Source: Nemania diffusa (taxonomy: Eukaryota > Ascomycota > Sordariomycetes > Xylariales > Xylariaceae). Taken from it: DNA of 64,000 nucleotides. Under the pieces are notes generated by a model that worked only from the letters and a program-made list of their open reading frames with translations, was not told the DNA's origin and did no database searches. The DNA lies in NCBI GenBank assembly GCA_038501195.1, contig JBBPUQ010000007.1, forward strand, positions 2,643,501 to 2,707,500, given 5' to 3'. This document shows, in pieces, positions 24,849 to 36,490 of the stretch; within the stretch, counting starts at the first letter, position 1, and each line of letters starts with the position of its first letter. The position numbers were made by a program, and so were the translations under genes.

Positions 24849-26154
24849 GGCATCAAGTTTGAATGGGTCGGCCACGGCGCAGACTTATGTGGTCTTGTTG
24901 GTTGCTCTCTTTCAGTCTGCCCGTTCAATCGAAGATGGAGATGTTTTCGTTTCTGTTCCTGTTCCTCAGAATCACACACGCCACGCAAGATACGCAAAAT
25001 AACGAAAACGGTTGATACCCCGGAGTTTAATGTCCCTTAATTTCTATTTTAATCCCCCCTCTCTTTCCGCTCTTCCCCGGCATGTCATGGTAGTCCACAC
25101 CGTCGATTCTTTACCGCATAGCATGGAGTTAGGGATAAATCTTCACCATGGCCTGGATCTAGACGCATTAGCTGGCGTTTAGCAACCACTTGGGTCGTTT
25201 AGAGAAGGGAATCAAGCTGAATCAAGTTGAGCCGAGCCGGGCCGAGCCGGGCTTTCATGAACAGTCAACGATGTAGGGAATTGTAAGAGGAACACGAATA
25301 CTTCGCTGTTAAAACGAATTTCATATTCTTGGTAATACTAATTTATCAAAACAGTGAACATGATTTGAACTAATGCACCAGCTGTTTTTATGTTGAATAT
25401 GTTATATTACTATATTATTATATCCGCCATAAATAATGGATCGGCATTGTGGGCTAAGCACAGAAGCCATAGCCCTTAATGCCCTATTAGATCTTCAGAT
25501 TAATGTAATCCTTTCGCCGGTCGGTGGACTGAGCCAAAAGGAGACAATACGCCCCTAGCTACCAGCTTTCCCATTCCTAATCATAATATATCAATCGAGT
25601 TCCTTGCTCGGCATTTAGGAAGGGAGCGGCGCGTGTCATTCAGTGGGTCAAACGAGGCCATGGGGATTGTGCGAGAAGATGTTCATGGTACCCGGTAACA
25701 GGATTTAATTAACAATTTGTCTTTTATTATCGAACAAGGATGCGCAAGAGAAAGCGTCACTGGTCGTATAGACTAGCACTAAATACATGAACATTTTGTA
25801 TTTTATTCTCTCTACGCTAAAAATGTAAGCTTCATGGGCCTCTCCATTCTCCGTGAAGTAAGACAGGCGGATAATGAGCTGTGCAGTAGGACTAGGGGCC
25901 GCCGCTTTGTCTACAACTACTATGAGTTCGAATCAATTTATAAAGTCGAATATACAGAACTCCAGGGCGAAGATTATGGCAAGGCATGCTAGTGAATTGA
26001 AAAGGTCACAGCGCTAACCATCTCTGCCGTGTGAGAAGCCGCTGTCAGGCGACCTTGTTTATACTCCGGTGTATATCGTAATAATAAGCTGGCTAGGTAA
26101 CTCACTGTAATGGAAACGAACCAATCGCGGAATCGCAACGCGTCTTCTGCTAGA
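24849..26154. other. Gene-free 1.3 kb
   Basis: The stretch holds the AMSH 3' end and, on the far side, the 3' end of a minus-strand gene. A short GCCGAGCCGG tandem occurs at 25231-25252. ORFs here are small and lack coding character. Nothing else is supportable. Confidence 0.5.
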
Positions 26155-27381
26155 TTACACGACCGGGAACATCTTACCCATAGCCGTGTGCTCGGTGAAC
26201 CAGGCGTGATCAATAGAAACGCCATCTGGGCCCACGGTCCACGTGCCGTCTTTGACCAGCGACGTCCAGTGGTCGAAGACCTCGGCAAGCTTCGGCTCCC
26301 TAGGCGGACACCATCGACACCGAGATCGGAACTCGCATGCATTGCAGAGGCCCGAGCTGGCGACGAGGCGCGCCTGGTTGGAATTCCCCGTGTCGGGCAT
26401 GATGTAGAGCCCGCTCTGGCGGTTGACGGTGAATTTGCCGAATCCGCAGTCCTCGTCGAAGGTGTTGATTTTGGGGTTGGGGCTCTTACCGACATCCTGA
26501 GCCACCGTGTCGATGCCGGGCAGAATTAGGCTCGGCCAGTCCTCTTCGTCCCCTAGCCAGTGCGTGCGCCGTGTCGAGTCGGACGCCTCGGCACTGTAGA
26601 TTTCGTCGAGGAGCAAGGGCGTCAGCACGCGGATTCCAGGCGCGACGAAGGTGAAGTCCGGTCGCGTCGCGGTGGTTAGGAATTTAGAAGCAAAGGTACT
26701 GATCTTAAATTGCGATAGGGATTGAGAGTCGAGGGGCTCCAGCCGACGGTGGCAACGAGCTTCATTTCCCTCCGAGGATATGCAAAGCTCAATGCTCGAA
26801 AGGAGGCGATGGAAGGCCGCGACCGACTGCTCCACGTCGTGTTGCGTCCAACTCTTAACCTTCATAGTGGCCTCTTGGGCATCCCAGTAGAACTTACCCG
26901 TGTCCCAGGCATCGAGTGACTTCTGCAGTATGGCTTCCAGTGTTAGCCATTGAAACGAGGATGGAAAATTAGGTGAGGCGTTATCGTGCCAGGCGGCCTG
27001 ATACGAATGGATGTCAATGAAAACACCGCCGTCCATGGGCGAATCTCCATTATTCTGACCATAGAGCAGAACCATCGTCGGCTCTTGGCCGAGGCGCTCT
27101 GTCCAGAACGTGCTTGGGTCTGGCTGATACATGAACGGAGTCAACAGACCTACGCCTCCATTCGCTACGGGAGGCGTGGTGTCGAGTAGGCGTAGAAAGC
27201 GGTACCATGGTAAGTCCTCTAACGAGGGAAGCTCAGCAAACTCGGGCGCTACGACCAAAAACCTTGCCGCGAGGGTTCGCTCGATTGTTACATTCGGGTC
27301 ATGCTCGGTAGCCTTTGCGAGGAGCTGGTTATGCAAGGCCGCGCAGCGTTCTGGCGAGAAGGTTGGGATAGAGAGATCCAT
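26155..27381 (-). CDS. Unknown fungal protein with C-terminal CxxC cluster
   Basis: This single-exon gene encodes 408 residues and I do not recognise its family. It starts at the ATG at 27381 (MDLSIPTFSPERC). The sequence is globular and not low-complexity, with conserved-looking stretches such as GQNNGDSPMDGGVFIDIHSY, EAILQKSLDAWDTGKFYWD and FGKFTVNRQSGLYIM. Near the C-terminus a cysteine cluster, CNACEFRSRCRWC (C-x2-C-x5-C-x2-C), could bind a metal ion. No signal peptide or membrane segment is visible. The smooth reading frame and sensible composition argue for a real gene. An enzyme or a nucleic-acid-binding factor are both possible. Confidence 0.75.
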   Translation of the reverse strand: MDLSIPTFSPERCAALHNQLLAKATEHDPNVTIERTLAARFLVVAPEFAELPSLEDLPWYRFLRLLDTTPPVANGGVGLLTPFMYQPDPSTFWTERLGQEPTMVLLYGQNNGDSPMDGGVFIDIHSYQAAWHDNASPNFPSSFQWLTLEAILQKSLDAWDTGKFYWDAQEATMKVKSWTQHDVEQSVAAFHRLLSSIELCISSEGNEARCHRRLEPLDSQSLSQFKISTFASKFLTTATRPDFTFVAPGIRVLTPLLLDEIYSAEASDSTRRTHWLGDEEDWPSLILPGIDTVAQDVGKSPNPKINTFDEDCGFGKFTVNRQSGLYIMPDTGNSNQARLVASSGLCNACEFRSRCRWCPPREPKLAEVFDHWTSLVKDGTWTVGPDGVSIDHAWFTEHTAMGKMFPVV

Positions 27382-27807
27382 GGCAACTCGTGCTGGATGA
27401 GCCTTCGAAGTACTCACTTAGACGCTGCTAGATATCGCTTTAAGGATATATTAGGAGGACTAGGGGGCCGGTATACTAAGACTTTGAAAATGACGAGCAA
27501 GATTTGAGGCGTAGAAAGTTAGTTTCGCAGTGATTGATGTGAGACAAAAAGAAGGCTGCTAGGATCGCGTGTTTAAATAACGACGCGATACTGATGTTGT
27601 ACATGGTGTTACATTTTGAAAGCTTGCGTTACCGAAACGCCTCAAGAGTAGCAAAACATACGATGCCCGATGATTTGGTCGCATAAATCACTGTACGCGT
27701 CCTGTCACTCTGACGTGTTACCTTGACAGATGATCGCTGGTTGTAGGAAACTGAGGAGGGACGAGCTGACTGTCAGCTAAGGTAGACTCCCTAGACTAGA
27801 CTACCTA
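27382..27807. other. Spacer upstream of the CxxC gene
   Basis: The 426-bp stretch contains the promoter of the minus-strand gene and ends at the TA preceding the small MITE. No ORF is credible. Confidence 0.5.
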
Positions 27808-28201
27808 AGGGGGGGGACCCGGTTTTGGGACACGCTGGAACTTGCGTGTTTTCTACGTCGCCCTGTCCATTTTTTTGTTACTGTGCTACATATATTGTAT
27901 AATACTGTTATAGCAACTACATGACGAGGTTTTATTACTAGGCCAGAACTACCTCTAGGTTTATAAGTACACCTGCTTTATATAAAAATAATAATATAAC
28001 GTTCTTTCTGTATTTACTACAGCAGAGCTGTAACATCATTTTTGGTTATAACAGCTTATATAATATAACATCGTATAGCTTGAAAAGGTTAGAACTGAAA
28101 TGGTCCGGCCAGCATACTGTTAAGCCAGCCCTGTAGTAGAAAGATAAAAATACTGCTAACAGCGCTGTCAACAGCGTGTCCCAAAAACGGGTTCCCCCCC
28201 A
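27808..28201. mobile_element. 394-bp MITE with G-run inverted repeats
   Basis: The ends pair as AGGGGGGGGACCCGGTTTTG and, reading inward on the other strand, TGGGGGGGAACCCGTTTTTG, both continuing into GGGACACGCTG. The inverted repeat is about 30 bp with a few mismatches. TA dinucleotides flank it at 27806-27807 and 28202-28203, again pointing to Tc1/mariner mobilisation. The AT-rich interior has no ORF. Its tips are unrelated to the 1,010-bp element, so two families are present. Confidence 0.85.
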
Positions 28202-28377
28202 TAGGTAGATATGGTATTACCTAGACTGGACTCATACAGTACACACTGTGTCCAGATAGTCGACTGCTGTAATTAGGTAACTACCTATCTTGATCGATTG
28301 ACAACTTCACTATCCCCCTTTTAAATAGGTAGGCTCACACAATATATGTACTCTGTGTATCACCTCAAAATCCAAAA

Positions 28378-30198
28378 TCATGCCCATTTACCTAGGACCC
28401 CCATGAGAATAAAACCTGCCACAAGACCAAATCCTGCAAGAGCCGTGGTCGAGGCCTTGGCGTTCTCAAGCTCACCACCAAACATCCAATCGGTAGCCCA
28501 CATCTCAACCACACCAACCCACAAGAGGATGCCGGCAGACAGCGCATCCAAGGTACCGATGGCAATGACGGTGCTGGGATCGTTGCCATTGAACTGATGC
28601 AACACGCCGATGCCGATCGCCATGCCGACCGGGGTCACAGCGGCAAACGCGGTGGCCATGACGAGCTTTTTCACCATGCTCAGCGGCGTCCAGGTTCCCG
28701 CTTCGCCCAACGACCGGACCACTTTAGAACCGTCCGGCCCGGGTTCTCCGTCTACCGATGAATCCGGGCGGGCGCCGTCATCGCTATTGTTAACCATACG
28801 GCCGGCGCTTGCAATGCGGGTTCCTAGCGCAATGCCCTCGAAGGCTTGATGGAACACGATCACAATGAACAGAGTGATGAAGACACTGTCGCCAGCGACA
28901 ACCAGTGTAAGCCCGACCACTGCCCAGGTTAGTATAGGGACCTGCCGAAAAGACTGGCAGAGAAAAAACCATGTGATGATCCGAAAGAGGTGTGCTTAAC
29001 TTACAGAGTGAATGGAATATGATACCCGCCTCAAGAACTGTCACGCTAACAACGTCGTCGACATGGGTGTTAGACCTAGACCAGTATTTCCGAGCAACAC
29101 GATGGCTAACATGCTCAACCAAGAACGCGATGAACAAGCCAGCTAGCACGATCGCGGCCGCTACTGCTTCGTAATCTAGTCCGCCCAGGCATTCGTTGGC
29201 GAACAGGAGAGTGGCGTGTGTGAAGAGCTATAAGTGCGTATGCAAGGTCAGCTCAAACTCCCGTATAAGTATACGCAGAACTCACATGGATCAACGCCGT
29301 CGCAACGATAACGCCAGTACCGAATTGCTTAAGAACTATGAAAATGACTTGGAATCTCTTCGGCAATATCGGTTTGAGGAATATGGGTAGCGCGACACCT
29401 ATACTCGCTCGTTAGCTGTCGTGATCAGCTGGATATAGGGGCGGGGGTATACTCACCTATAAAGCCCGCCACTAGCATCACGAAGACTAGGCCGATTCTC
29501 AGTGGGATATTGTAGTCACGATCACTTCGCGAGCATTGGACTACGCTAATTGAACTATCGTCGCTAGTGCAATGTCTTGAGAGATGGCGTCAGCCATTTT
29601 CAGCTCCTATAGACGAGACAGGCCAAACTCACTCTACACCAGCGTGGAAATGACAGGTTTCGCCTGAGATGACCTCTAGTTCATGTTCACTAGTGTGATT
29701 CTCGTGCTCATGCTCATTCTCATGATCATGATCACCTTCCGTCCCAATAAGGACTTCGATTTCTATCCCATCATCCCCAAGACAGAACCTATCTTTATCA
29801 GCGATGGGTAGCGAATCCCAATGGAAGCCCGCTTACGTCTCACTCTCTTGTGAGTGGCAACCCGTGTATGACGGTGCTATCTCTCCTGTCGCTGTTGCCG
29901 GTAGAATGATCTGGTACTCGTCCGTACCTACTTGGCAGAATCTATGACTGCATGAGCCCAGGGGTTTAGGGTATAGAGATACGGAGGTAACTCACACATC
30001 ATCGTCGTGCGCATGGCAATCTGTAACAGCAGTAAAGGATTCATGCTCAGTTACGCGTTGCACGATAATCGGGGCCGGCGTAATAGTTGAGGTTGGCGAA
30101 TTCTCGTTCCGAGGTAGATACGAAGCCGCTGCGCTATAGAAGAAGTCCACAGAGAGGCAAAGTCCCAATGCGACCTTGACAGCGTGTATTAGTGCCAT
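28378..30198 (-). CDS. ZIP-family zinc/iron transporter
   Basis: ZIP proteins import Zn2+ or Fe2+ into the cytosol. Seven exons, 30198-29996, 29941-29837, 29788-29633, 29575-29457, 29398-29286, 29227-29005 and 28919-28378, total 1,461 nt or 486 residues. A signal peptide (MALIHAVKVALGLCLSVDFF) leads into an extracellular domain with CHAH, CHSQ, CHFHAGVEHC and a His-rich run (DHDHENEHEHENH), as in alkaline-type fungal transporters such as Aspergillus ZrfC. Eight membrane segments follow, including the TM4-TM5 metal motifs EAGIIFHSLLVGLTL and IVFHQAFEGIALG. The intracellular loop between TM3 and TM4 is short. Introns are 47-86 nt with good splice sites. The type suggests high-affinity zinc uptake under alkaline or starvation conditions. 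Confidence 0.92.
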
Positions 30199-31744
30199 AT
30201 TTTTGGCTTTATCGCTATGGTCGTGCTATGTATTATGAAGAGAGTGACTAGGGAAACTTTAGCCAACTAGGAAAAGGTCTACGCCGGGTAATAATATTTA
30301 TATATGTCGGCGACAATCCTGAAGCGTACCACTTACCGGTACCTGTGCCTTGGAAACACCGTACCCTCCGATCTACTCGATGTTTGCCTCATGTAGCACT
30401 GCCTACAATGCCATCAAGGTCCTCATCGTGTAAATTTTCTACCTAACATGTGCCTTGGAGCACTTGGCGATGCTTGGCGGCTTGGAGAACAGTATTTTGG
30501 AGGCCAGCTCGGTCAGCTATCTTAGGGAGATATCTACTAGTGGCTCGGCCGAGCTTCTTTTTTTCATTTCGCTGCTAGAAACACTGCTACTATCGTCGTG
30601 TGGAAAGTCTGGGTAAAATGATTGCCAGTGGCGGATTTACTTCGGTCACTGGCTCACTATTGAGACCTAGTTGTACAGAAATTCGCAGATAATGTCTTTT
30701 TATCATCCGCGACACTCATATTCGCGGAATTTAGACGGCGAACGTAACTAAAGAGTGAATGGATGCTTGGAAATTGAGTCTATTGAGGCCGCCGGCCCGG
30801 AAATGAAAGATTGAAGCTTCGGCACGGCGCCTCCTACGGTCGCTTTCGGGCTGTAGCCGCCGGCGCACCGTGTCATGCATCTGCAAACATTCTATTTAAT
30901 TTATCTAAGGCGCATCCTCGGAATCCAGATCTTGTAGCATGCTCCGTATTCTCAAAGATGGTGTGCGGTTGACGCTACACAATGTCTAACAACACTGATA
31001 AAACATTTGCGATGCATCTGTTCTCGTCTCATTCGATACCGTTCAGCGACAGCTCCTAATCTCATATCTTATAGCAGCGACCGTAAAAGATATGCAGGGC
31101 GCAACGAACTAAGAAGCTTGAGCAGTGTGGACCTTCTTTGTCGATGCCTAGCACATATCGACCTTTATGATGGTTAATTACCTGAAGGCTTTGTTGACTA
31201 CTCCCCCTCGCGCAATGAGGCAAACTATCTGTCTTGGCAATGAAATACAGACTACCAATATCCGCGGGCCGTTGTATGACATTCTGATGTTGGTGAAGGT
31301 TGCTGCGTTTTCCTGTTAAAATGCCTAGGACAATATCGAGACGGGACCCGAATTGTTGATGGACACGACCGCTTGAAGCCCCAGGATACTAGGTGTCGAA
31401 TACTATTAAGAGGCCTCAAGTATTGACAATGAGAAGAGTTCTAAAAAGTGTATGCCACTTGAGTCTCGACTACCTAGCTCATATGAACCCATTTGAGATC
31501 CTCAACCATTCAATTCACTTACACGAAGCACCTCTACTATAAAGCTCACTTTATTTTGAATTTAACGTTAGTGGAGAAACATGTACTCAGGTATGAATTA
31601 AAGTCAAACTCCTAGAATAAATCGAGAAGAGATGTAGGCTCGGCTGTATTGAACAAAGTGTAAAAACACTCTCGGCTGTGCTACGAGGGTGTGATTGCTT
31701 GCAGCAGCCCCCTAAGCAGTGAAAGTATACAGCCAATGCAGGCC
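30199..31744. other. Promoter region of the ZIP gene and spacer
   Basis: About 1.55 kb between two minus-strand genes: upstream of the ZIP start and downstream of the next small secreted protein. Apart from the CAAGGT hexamer I see no gene, tRNA or repeat. Confidence 0.5.
30415..30420. promoter_or_regulatory. Possible zinc-responsive element CAAGGT
   Basis: The hexamer CAAGGT, the core bound by ZafA-type regulators in Aspergillus, lies about 217 bp upstream of the ZIP start. One hexamer is expected by chance every few kilobases, so this is suggestive only. Confidence 0.3.
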
Positions 31745-32299
31745 TCAAGACTCATCGACGGTCACTGGGATTTTGAATGCTACCAGGTTCTGACCATCCC
31801 AATCAACGACCGCCGTAACTGTTACGTTCTTGTCTTGGTAAGGGAAAGTTTGAGTGATTGTAAGCGGTCCATGAACTACCCATGCGAAATGGGCGGTGGC
31901 GACAGACCCTGGAAACGCATTGGTGCACGACCCCCAAGTGTTGCACTGGATAGTAACCCATTAGTCAGATTCATTTAAGACAGATAGTAGAGCTTGAGTT
32001 GTGTAATTAGTAGCAGTTTCATAACGTCCCCCGAATACGTCTAGAGATAGATATTGGCATTATTATGTTAAGAGGCAACTTACATGGAGACCAAAAGCAG
32101 GAGCACCTGGAACTGCGTTCTCGGCGCCGAAGATAGCGTAGTTGACATTGCAACCAAAAGAGCCGCATTCGGGGTCGAACCCGACCAGGTACCATGTACC
32201 AGAACTCACGTCGCGAGTCTCGACTTCTCGCGTGGTGGGGAGAATACCGGCCGACGCCCCAATGGCGCAAAGGGCAGCTGCGAAATACGTAGCACGCAT
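31745..32299 (-). CDS. Small secreted protein, two exons
   Basis: Exon 1 (32299-32084) and exon 2 (31945-31745) join across a 138-nt GTAAGT...CAG intron to give 138 residues. The N-terminus MRATYFAAALCAIGASAG is a signal peptide. The mature part has four cysteines (ECGSFGC, HCNTWGSC) that could form two disulfides, and beta-rich segments such as TWYLVGFDPE, ITQTFPYQDKNVTVTAVVDW and AFKIPVTVDES. No known domain is recognised. An alternative model inserts a 15-nt micro-exon encoding TYSGD (ending before a GTTATG donor), which is also in frame. The gene is absent from a simple ORF scan because the intron splits it. Secreted-effector-like size and isolation are noted, with function unknown. Confidence 0.65.
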
Positions 32300-35200
32300 A
32301 TTGGCAAGATTATTTCGTGTTAAAGAAATTGATAGCTTCGATGCTGGCGTAGGTATAAATCGTACATGGAAAACTAAGAACTTGTCGTCTCTTATATACA
32401 CATTATACACACTGCTGTGCCCTAACCTCGCGTCATCATGGCAACTTGATGTTAAGAATACAATGCCCGTATTATCGAAGCATGCGGACAGACATGCGCT
32501 CCAAGCATCTAACCTGCCTAATCAATATTTTATTACTCGTTCCTTCATAGCCAAGATTAATCCTCCTTGGTCGTGCTATGGTGTTCACTCGGCCATTCGT
32601 TGAGGTCGGCTGTTAGTTGCATTAGCAGTGGCGCGGGATTCAATATTTGCTGACTACTTAGGTAGTAAATTCGTTGCGGAGAAAAAGCTATGCGGTGCAG
32701 ACTCTGATGTATCGTTCGTGAAGATGACTTTTAGAGTGGGCTAACCGAAGCTAATCATTAGGTGTTGACTTGGAAAGCAATAGTTTTTATTACCGGGATA
32801 TTCATAGGTCGGCTATAAAAAGATCAGTTCTAGTTCACAGAAGAGCACGCCTACAACTATATTACTGATAGCTAATCGGATGGATATCGACGTTGTTGAC
32901 ACGATGAGGTAGATATTAAATACGGCGACCTCTGTGTGTCAACCTTTTTTAAACACTAGTTATTAACGTTGTAAGTGAATGCCCAATAACTTAATAGTCA
33001 TAATCTACTGCTATGGCTATATCTATCACTCACTGATACTGCCATTTACAACTATAGCTGCTACTTTTTGTGTGGTAGATTTGTAGAAAATCAACTATGG
33101 GGTACATAATGTAGCTTATTTAGTAGATATCACTTCTCTCCCTTGACTACTTTGAGTACTATCTACCTTTCGCCAAATTTACCTAAGTAGTTAGTTAGTT
33201 GCCAAGACATCAAAGATCAGTTGATCTATAGTCTTTCTCTGTGGTATTCGTATCCTTTTTGCCTTCCTAATCAGAACAAGTGCATGACACCCTCGCTTAG
33301 CCAACCTACGCAGTACCAGCTACGCATTAGCTAACCCGCCACATAATTATTGAACCTGGGTACTTACGTAAGTATTAACGTGTAGCTAGGAAATGTTGTG
33401 GTGGGTGCGGGCTGGTGCGGACCATTATACCATAACCAGAACCCAATCTTGATTAACAGAGAACTTATAGTATGTAAAGATGGACTTTAAATGAGCTTTC
33501 ATGCGTCAGTAGATAGTAGTAGGGACTGTTTGGACCATCTTGATATTGATAAATATTTACTATTATACTTTTCGCTTGTCCTGCTAGGCTGATTCTCCTA
33601 ATATGGCGATGTGTATAGAATATAACGACACTATGTCTATCTTCCCTTGCCACGAGGACTGCCGAGGGAATCAACTGAAAACAATCCGATCTCACGATAT
33701 CACAGGAAACCCCAAGCTCGAAGGATCAATTTGCCATATTCCACAATATACGCTAACGGTGTACGTAGCCTATGATCCCGACCTCGAAAACTCCCGCCCC
33801 TGCAGCTGTCAGCGGGTATAACCGGGGTCTGGTAACAAGCGCCTACCTAGTATCAACCGCGCGCGACTACACGCTATGATTCTAGTCAGGTAACTTTCTA
33901 AGATCTGATAATAAATTTATAGTGAATAAAGAATGAAAAGAGCGGTAGTAAAATACTTGTCAGTCAGTGTCGCAGGAAGGCGGGAAACCTCGAACCGTCG
34001 TGCTCAAGCTGAACAAGGGATTCTAGGGTCAGTGTTATGTGCGTGAAGAACCCGTCGTGTGGGTCGTAAGTGGCACGAGGGACTGCATTTTCGGGTCCGA
34101 ACGCTTACAGTCTTAGAGGGCTCAATACCAACTCTCAATAGTTCTCTGATACTTAATACATTTTGTCCATTCATTTAAGCTTCGGAGAGATGTATGCGTA
34201 CCAAACTTAAGAATTAATCTTTCTACATCTATTACTTCACACTGTCTGTAAATTAGGTTAAATAATTAAAACAACGAATAGGGTATTGAGCGGTTGTTCG
34301 GGGTTCCTCCATGCGCCCTATTCTTTATACTTGCCGCCAACGTCGAAAGCATATACTTCCTCGCTGACTTTCCGTCTCAACTGCATATAACGCCTGTATC
34401 AAGATCTTTTCCATCAAAAATATCCTCGAACTTAACAATGCCTACTGTTAAAGCGGCTAATATCAGCGTTTACGACGAACTATTCTGCCACAAGAAATCT
34501 AGTTTAGTATGAGATAGCCCGAGGTCCAAAGATAATTGCTATGAGAGTTTACGAGAATGGGGGTTTTTATTGGCAATTTTCTCTTAGATATCTACTTATA
34601 AATCGCTAGTATGTTTCTGCGAGTCCTTTCCCGTTTCTACGTCTTTTGTAAGGTAGTTTCTCACGAGTACTCGAGCTGGGATATCCTCGGTTCTCTTCCT
34701 ATTGAAACGAACCGTATAATACACACACTACACACTCTAGAAAGGAGATCTTGATAGCAGGCTAGTGAAACAGCGGTCTAGCTTTATAGCTTGTGGCAGA
34801 GTTACAAGCCTGTGGTTTTACAGGTAGCTTGCCATCAGCCCTGTCACATTAACTGGAACCTATATGGTTTTGGCTGACTTCCTAGCTCCTTACAGGTCTT
34901 CTCTATTTAATCTGTGACAATACCTCTTAACCCTAAATGAGTTTCAAATTTCAAGATATTACCGCGCAGACACTAGTCACCTGTTTTAATAAGTTTCTTC
35001 TAATTTGGAACCTTTAACATTGTTCCTCTAACGTTGCCTACTATCAGGACGTATCACTCTCTGTTATACAGATCATTTAGAAATTCAAAGCAGAAATCTG
35101 TTCGAAGGAGCGAGGGATGGGCGCATGACACACGCTTGAGAGCTAGCGAATCTAGCTAGCTAGCTCAAGAGGCACCTGAAGGGAACTGTAAGGAATACTA

Positions 35201-36067
35201 TATAGGTGCGGACGTAAATGGTGTAGTATATGTCTACGTAAGCTGGGTGTTGAGTAACTGGCGCACGGACGGCTTTTGCTCACAATAGGAAAGGTGCAGC
35301 GCAGGTCTATTAGGCTAACTTTAATTGATACAAACCGCTACTTCTTTGAAAGCCTGTTCATCCGCACAGATTCATCTAGTCACTAGGTCTTTTTAAAAGA
35401 TTTTATAGTTTATAAACCTAATTATAAGGGTGAAGGTAATCTCGAGCTTCCAATCCCTCTAAGACTTCGGCAGTTGACTTTAATTTACTGAACAGTAAAT
35501 CTGGCAGGATTTACGAATGACTGAAGGTTGATAGAGCACGAACGATTGTCAGAATAGGTTTGCCTACAAATTTAATATATTAGGAAATATATGCTTTTAT
35601 CGGTGAGCAAGATTTACGTTTACGTATTGGTAGTCCTAACCAATCGCGCAAACCTTACTTTGCAAAACACTTTGTCATTCATTACCTATAAATGGTCAAT
35701 AGGTATGTAAACTAGACCGCTTAGTTCCCGCGGCAGGACTATGAAACAATATGACTGTATGTGCCCATTAGTGGTCAACTTTGTTACTGCTTAAGAGACT
35801 TCTAAACAAACCCTCGGCGCCTTCCTTTAACAGAGCCTGGTTGCCCGGGAACCGGTATCACAAAGTTCACTGTAACACACCTTACGTGTCGGTAAACACT
35901 GTTGCGAAGCTCCAACCACGGAAGGCAAGGGATATATGCTTTATGTTTGTTACAACCTTGTTGCACAGAAACCATAGTCGCCAAACTTTGCTCCCCCGTA
36001 CATATAAAACGCGTTGTTGATTCCACTCTGCCTTCTATCAACAAATATCATTCTCAAGCTCATTCCT
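32300..36067. other. AT-rich gene-poor tract
   Basis: Nearly 3.8 kb of AT-rich DNA contain only the possible secreted-protein fragment at 33964-34104, a CTAGCTAGCTAG run near 35152-35164 and scattered CTACCTAGT-type motifs. ORFs are short with poor composition. Such tracts fit RIP-degraded or recently expanded intergenic DNA. Confidence 0.5.
33964..34104 (-). pseudogene. Possible fragment related to the 31745-32299 secreted protein
   Basis: Reading on the minus strand from 34104, the frame gives AFGPENAVPRATYD and stays open for 46 codons. FGPENAVP matches seven of eight residues of FGAENAVP in the neighbouring secreted protein. There is no start codon; a stop lies immediately upstream. It may be an exon of an unresolved second family member or a decayed duplicate. 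The match is short. Confidence 0.3.
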
Positions 36068-36490
36068 ATGCAATATAAATTAGGCATTGCACCAAGGTAA
36101 GTATAACATTGCTATATCGTTGATTTGGAATCTGACACGGTAGATAGTTATTCTAGACTATCTGATTCGCCCTTCACGTCCAAACCCCTTTCCAATATTA
36201 TCACAAAAGGCGTCACAATGGCCACCGATAAGCGAAATGACCATCCAAAAGCTGATAAACTCGACTCCAAGCCCCAAAGCGGAGGTTTTAAGGAGAAGGA
36301 AGAGGACCTGTACGTCTTAGTCGACCGAAAGAACCCCATAGTGAAAGACGGCCCGCTCGTATCTAGCTACGACTATCCGCCTACCAAAGACGGTGAACTT
36401 GAAGATAAAGGCAACGGCAGGGAAAAGGATGGCTGGGAGACAATTCCTCTTTATGGCAATAAAAACTCCGATAAGCAATCAAAGGGTTAA
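36068..36490 (+). CDS. Hypothetical short hydrophilic protein
   Basis: I join exon 1 (36068-36096) to exon 2 (36157-36490) across a 60-nt GTAAGT...TAG intron with a CTGAC branch, giving 120 residues. The protein begins MQYKLGIAPR. It is rich in Lys, Asp, Glu and Gly and looks disordered, with YVLVDRKNPIVKDGPLV and GWETIPLYG near the C-terminus. A shorter product could start at the ATG at 36218 in good context (ACAATGG), giving 90 residues. There is no signal peptide and no known domain. The splice join that extends the frame is the main support. Confidence 0.45.

Noticed and set aside
25926..25936. GAGTTCGAATC resembling a box B
   Set aside because: No flanking tRNA secondary structure or T-run terminator.
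35781..36044. Overlapping short ORFs on both strands
   Set aside because: No coding bias and no homologous domain; likely chance in the AT-rich tract.
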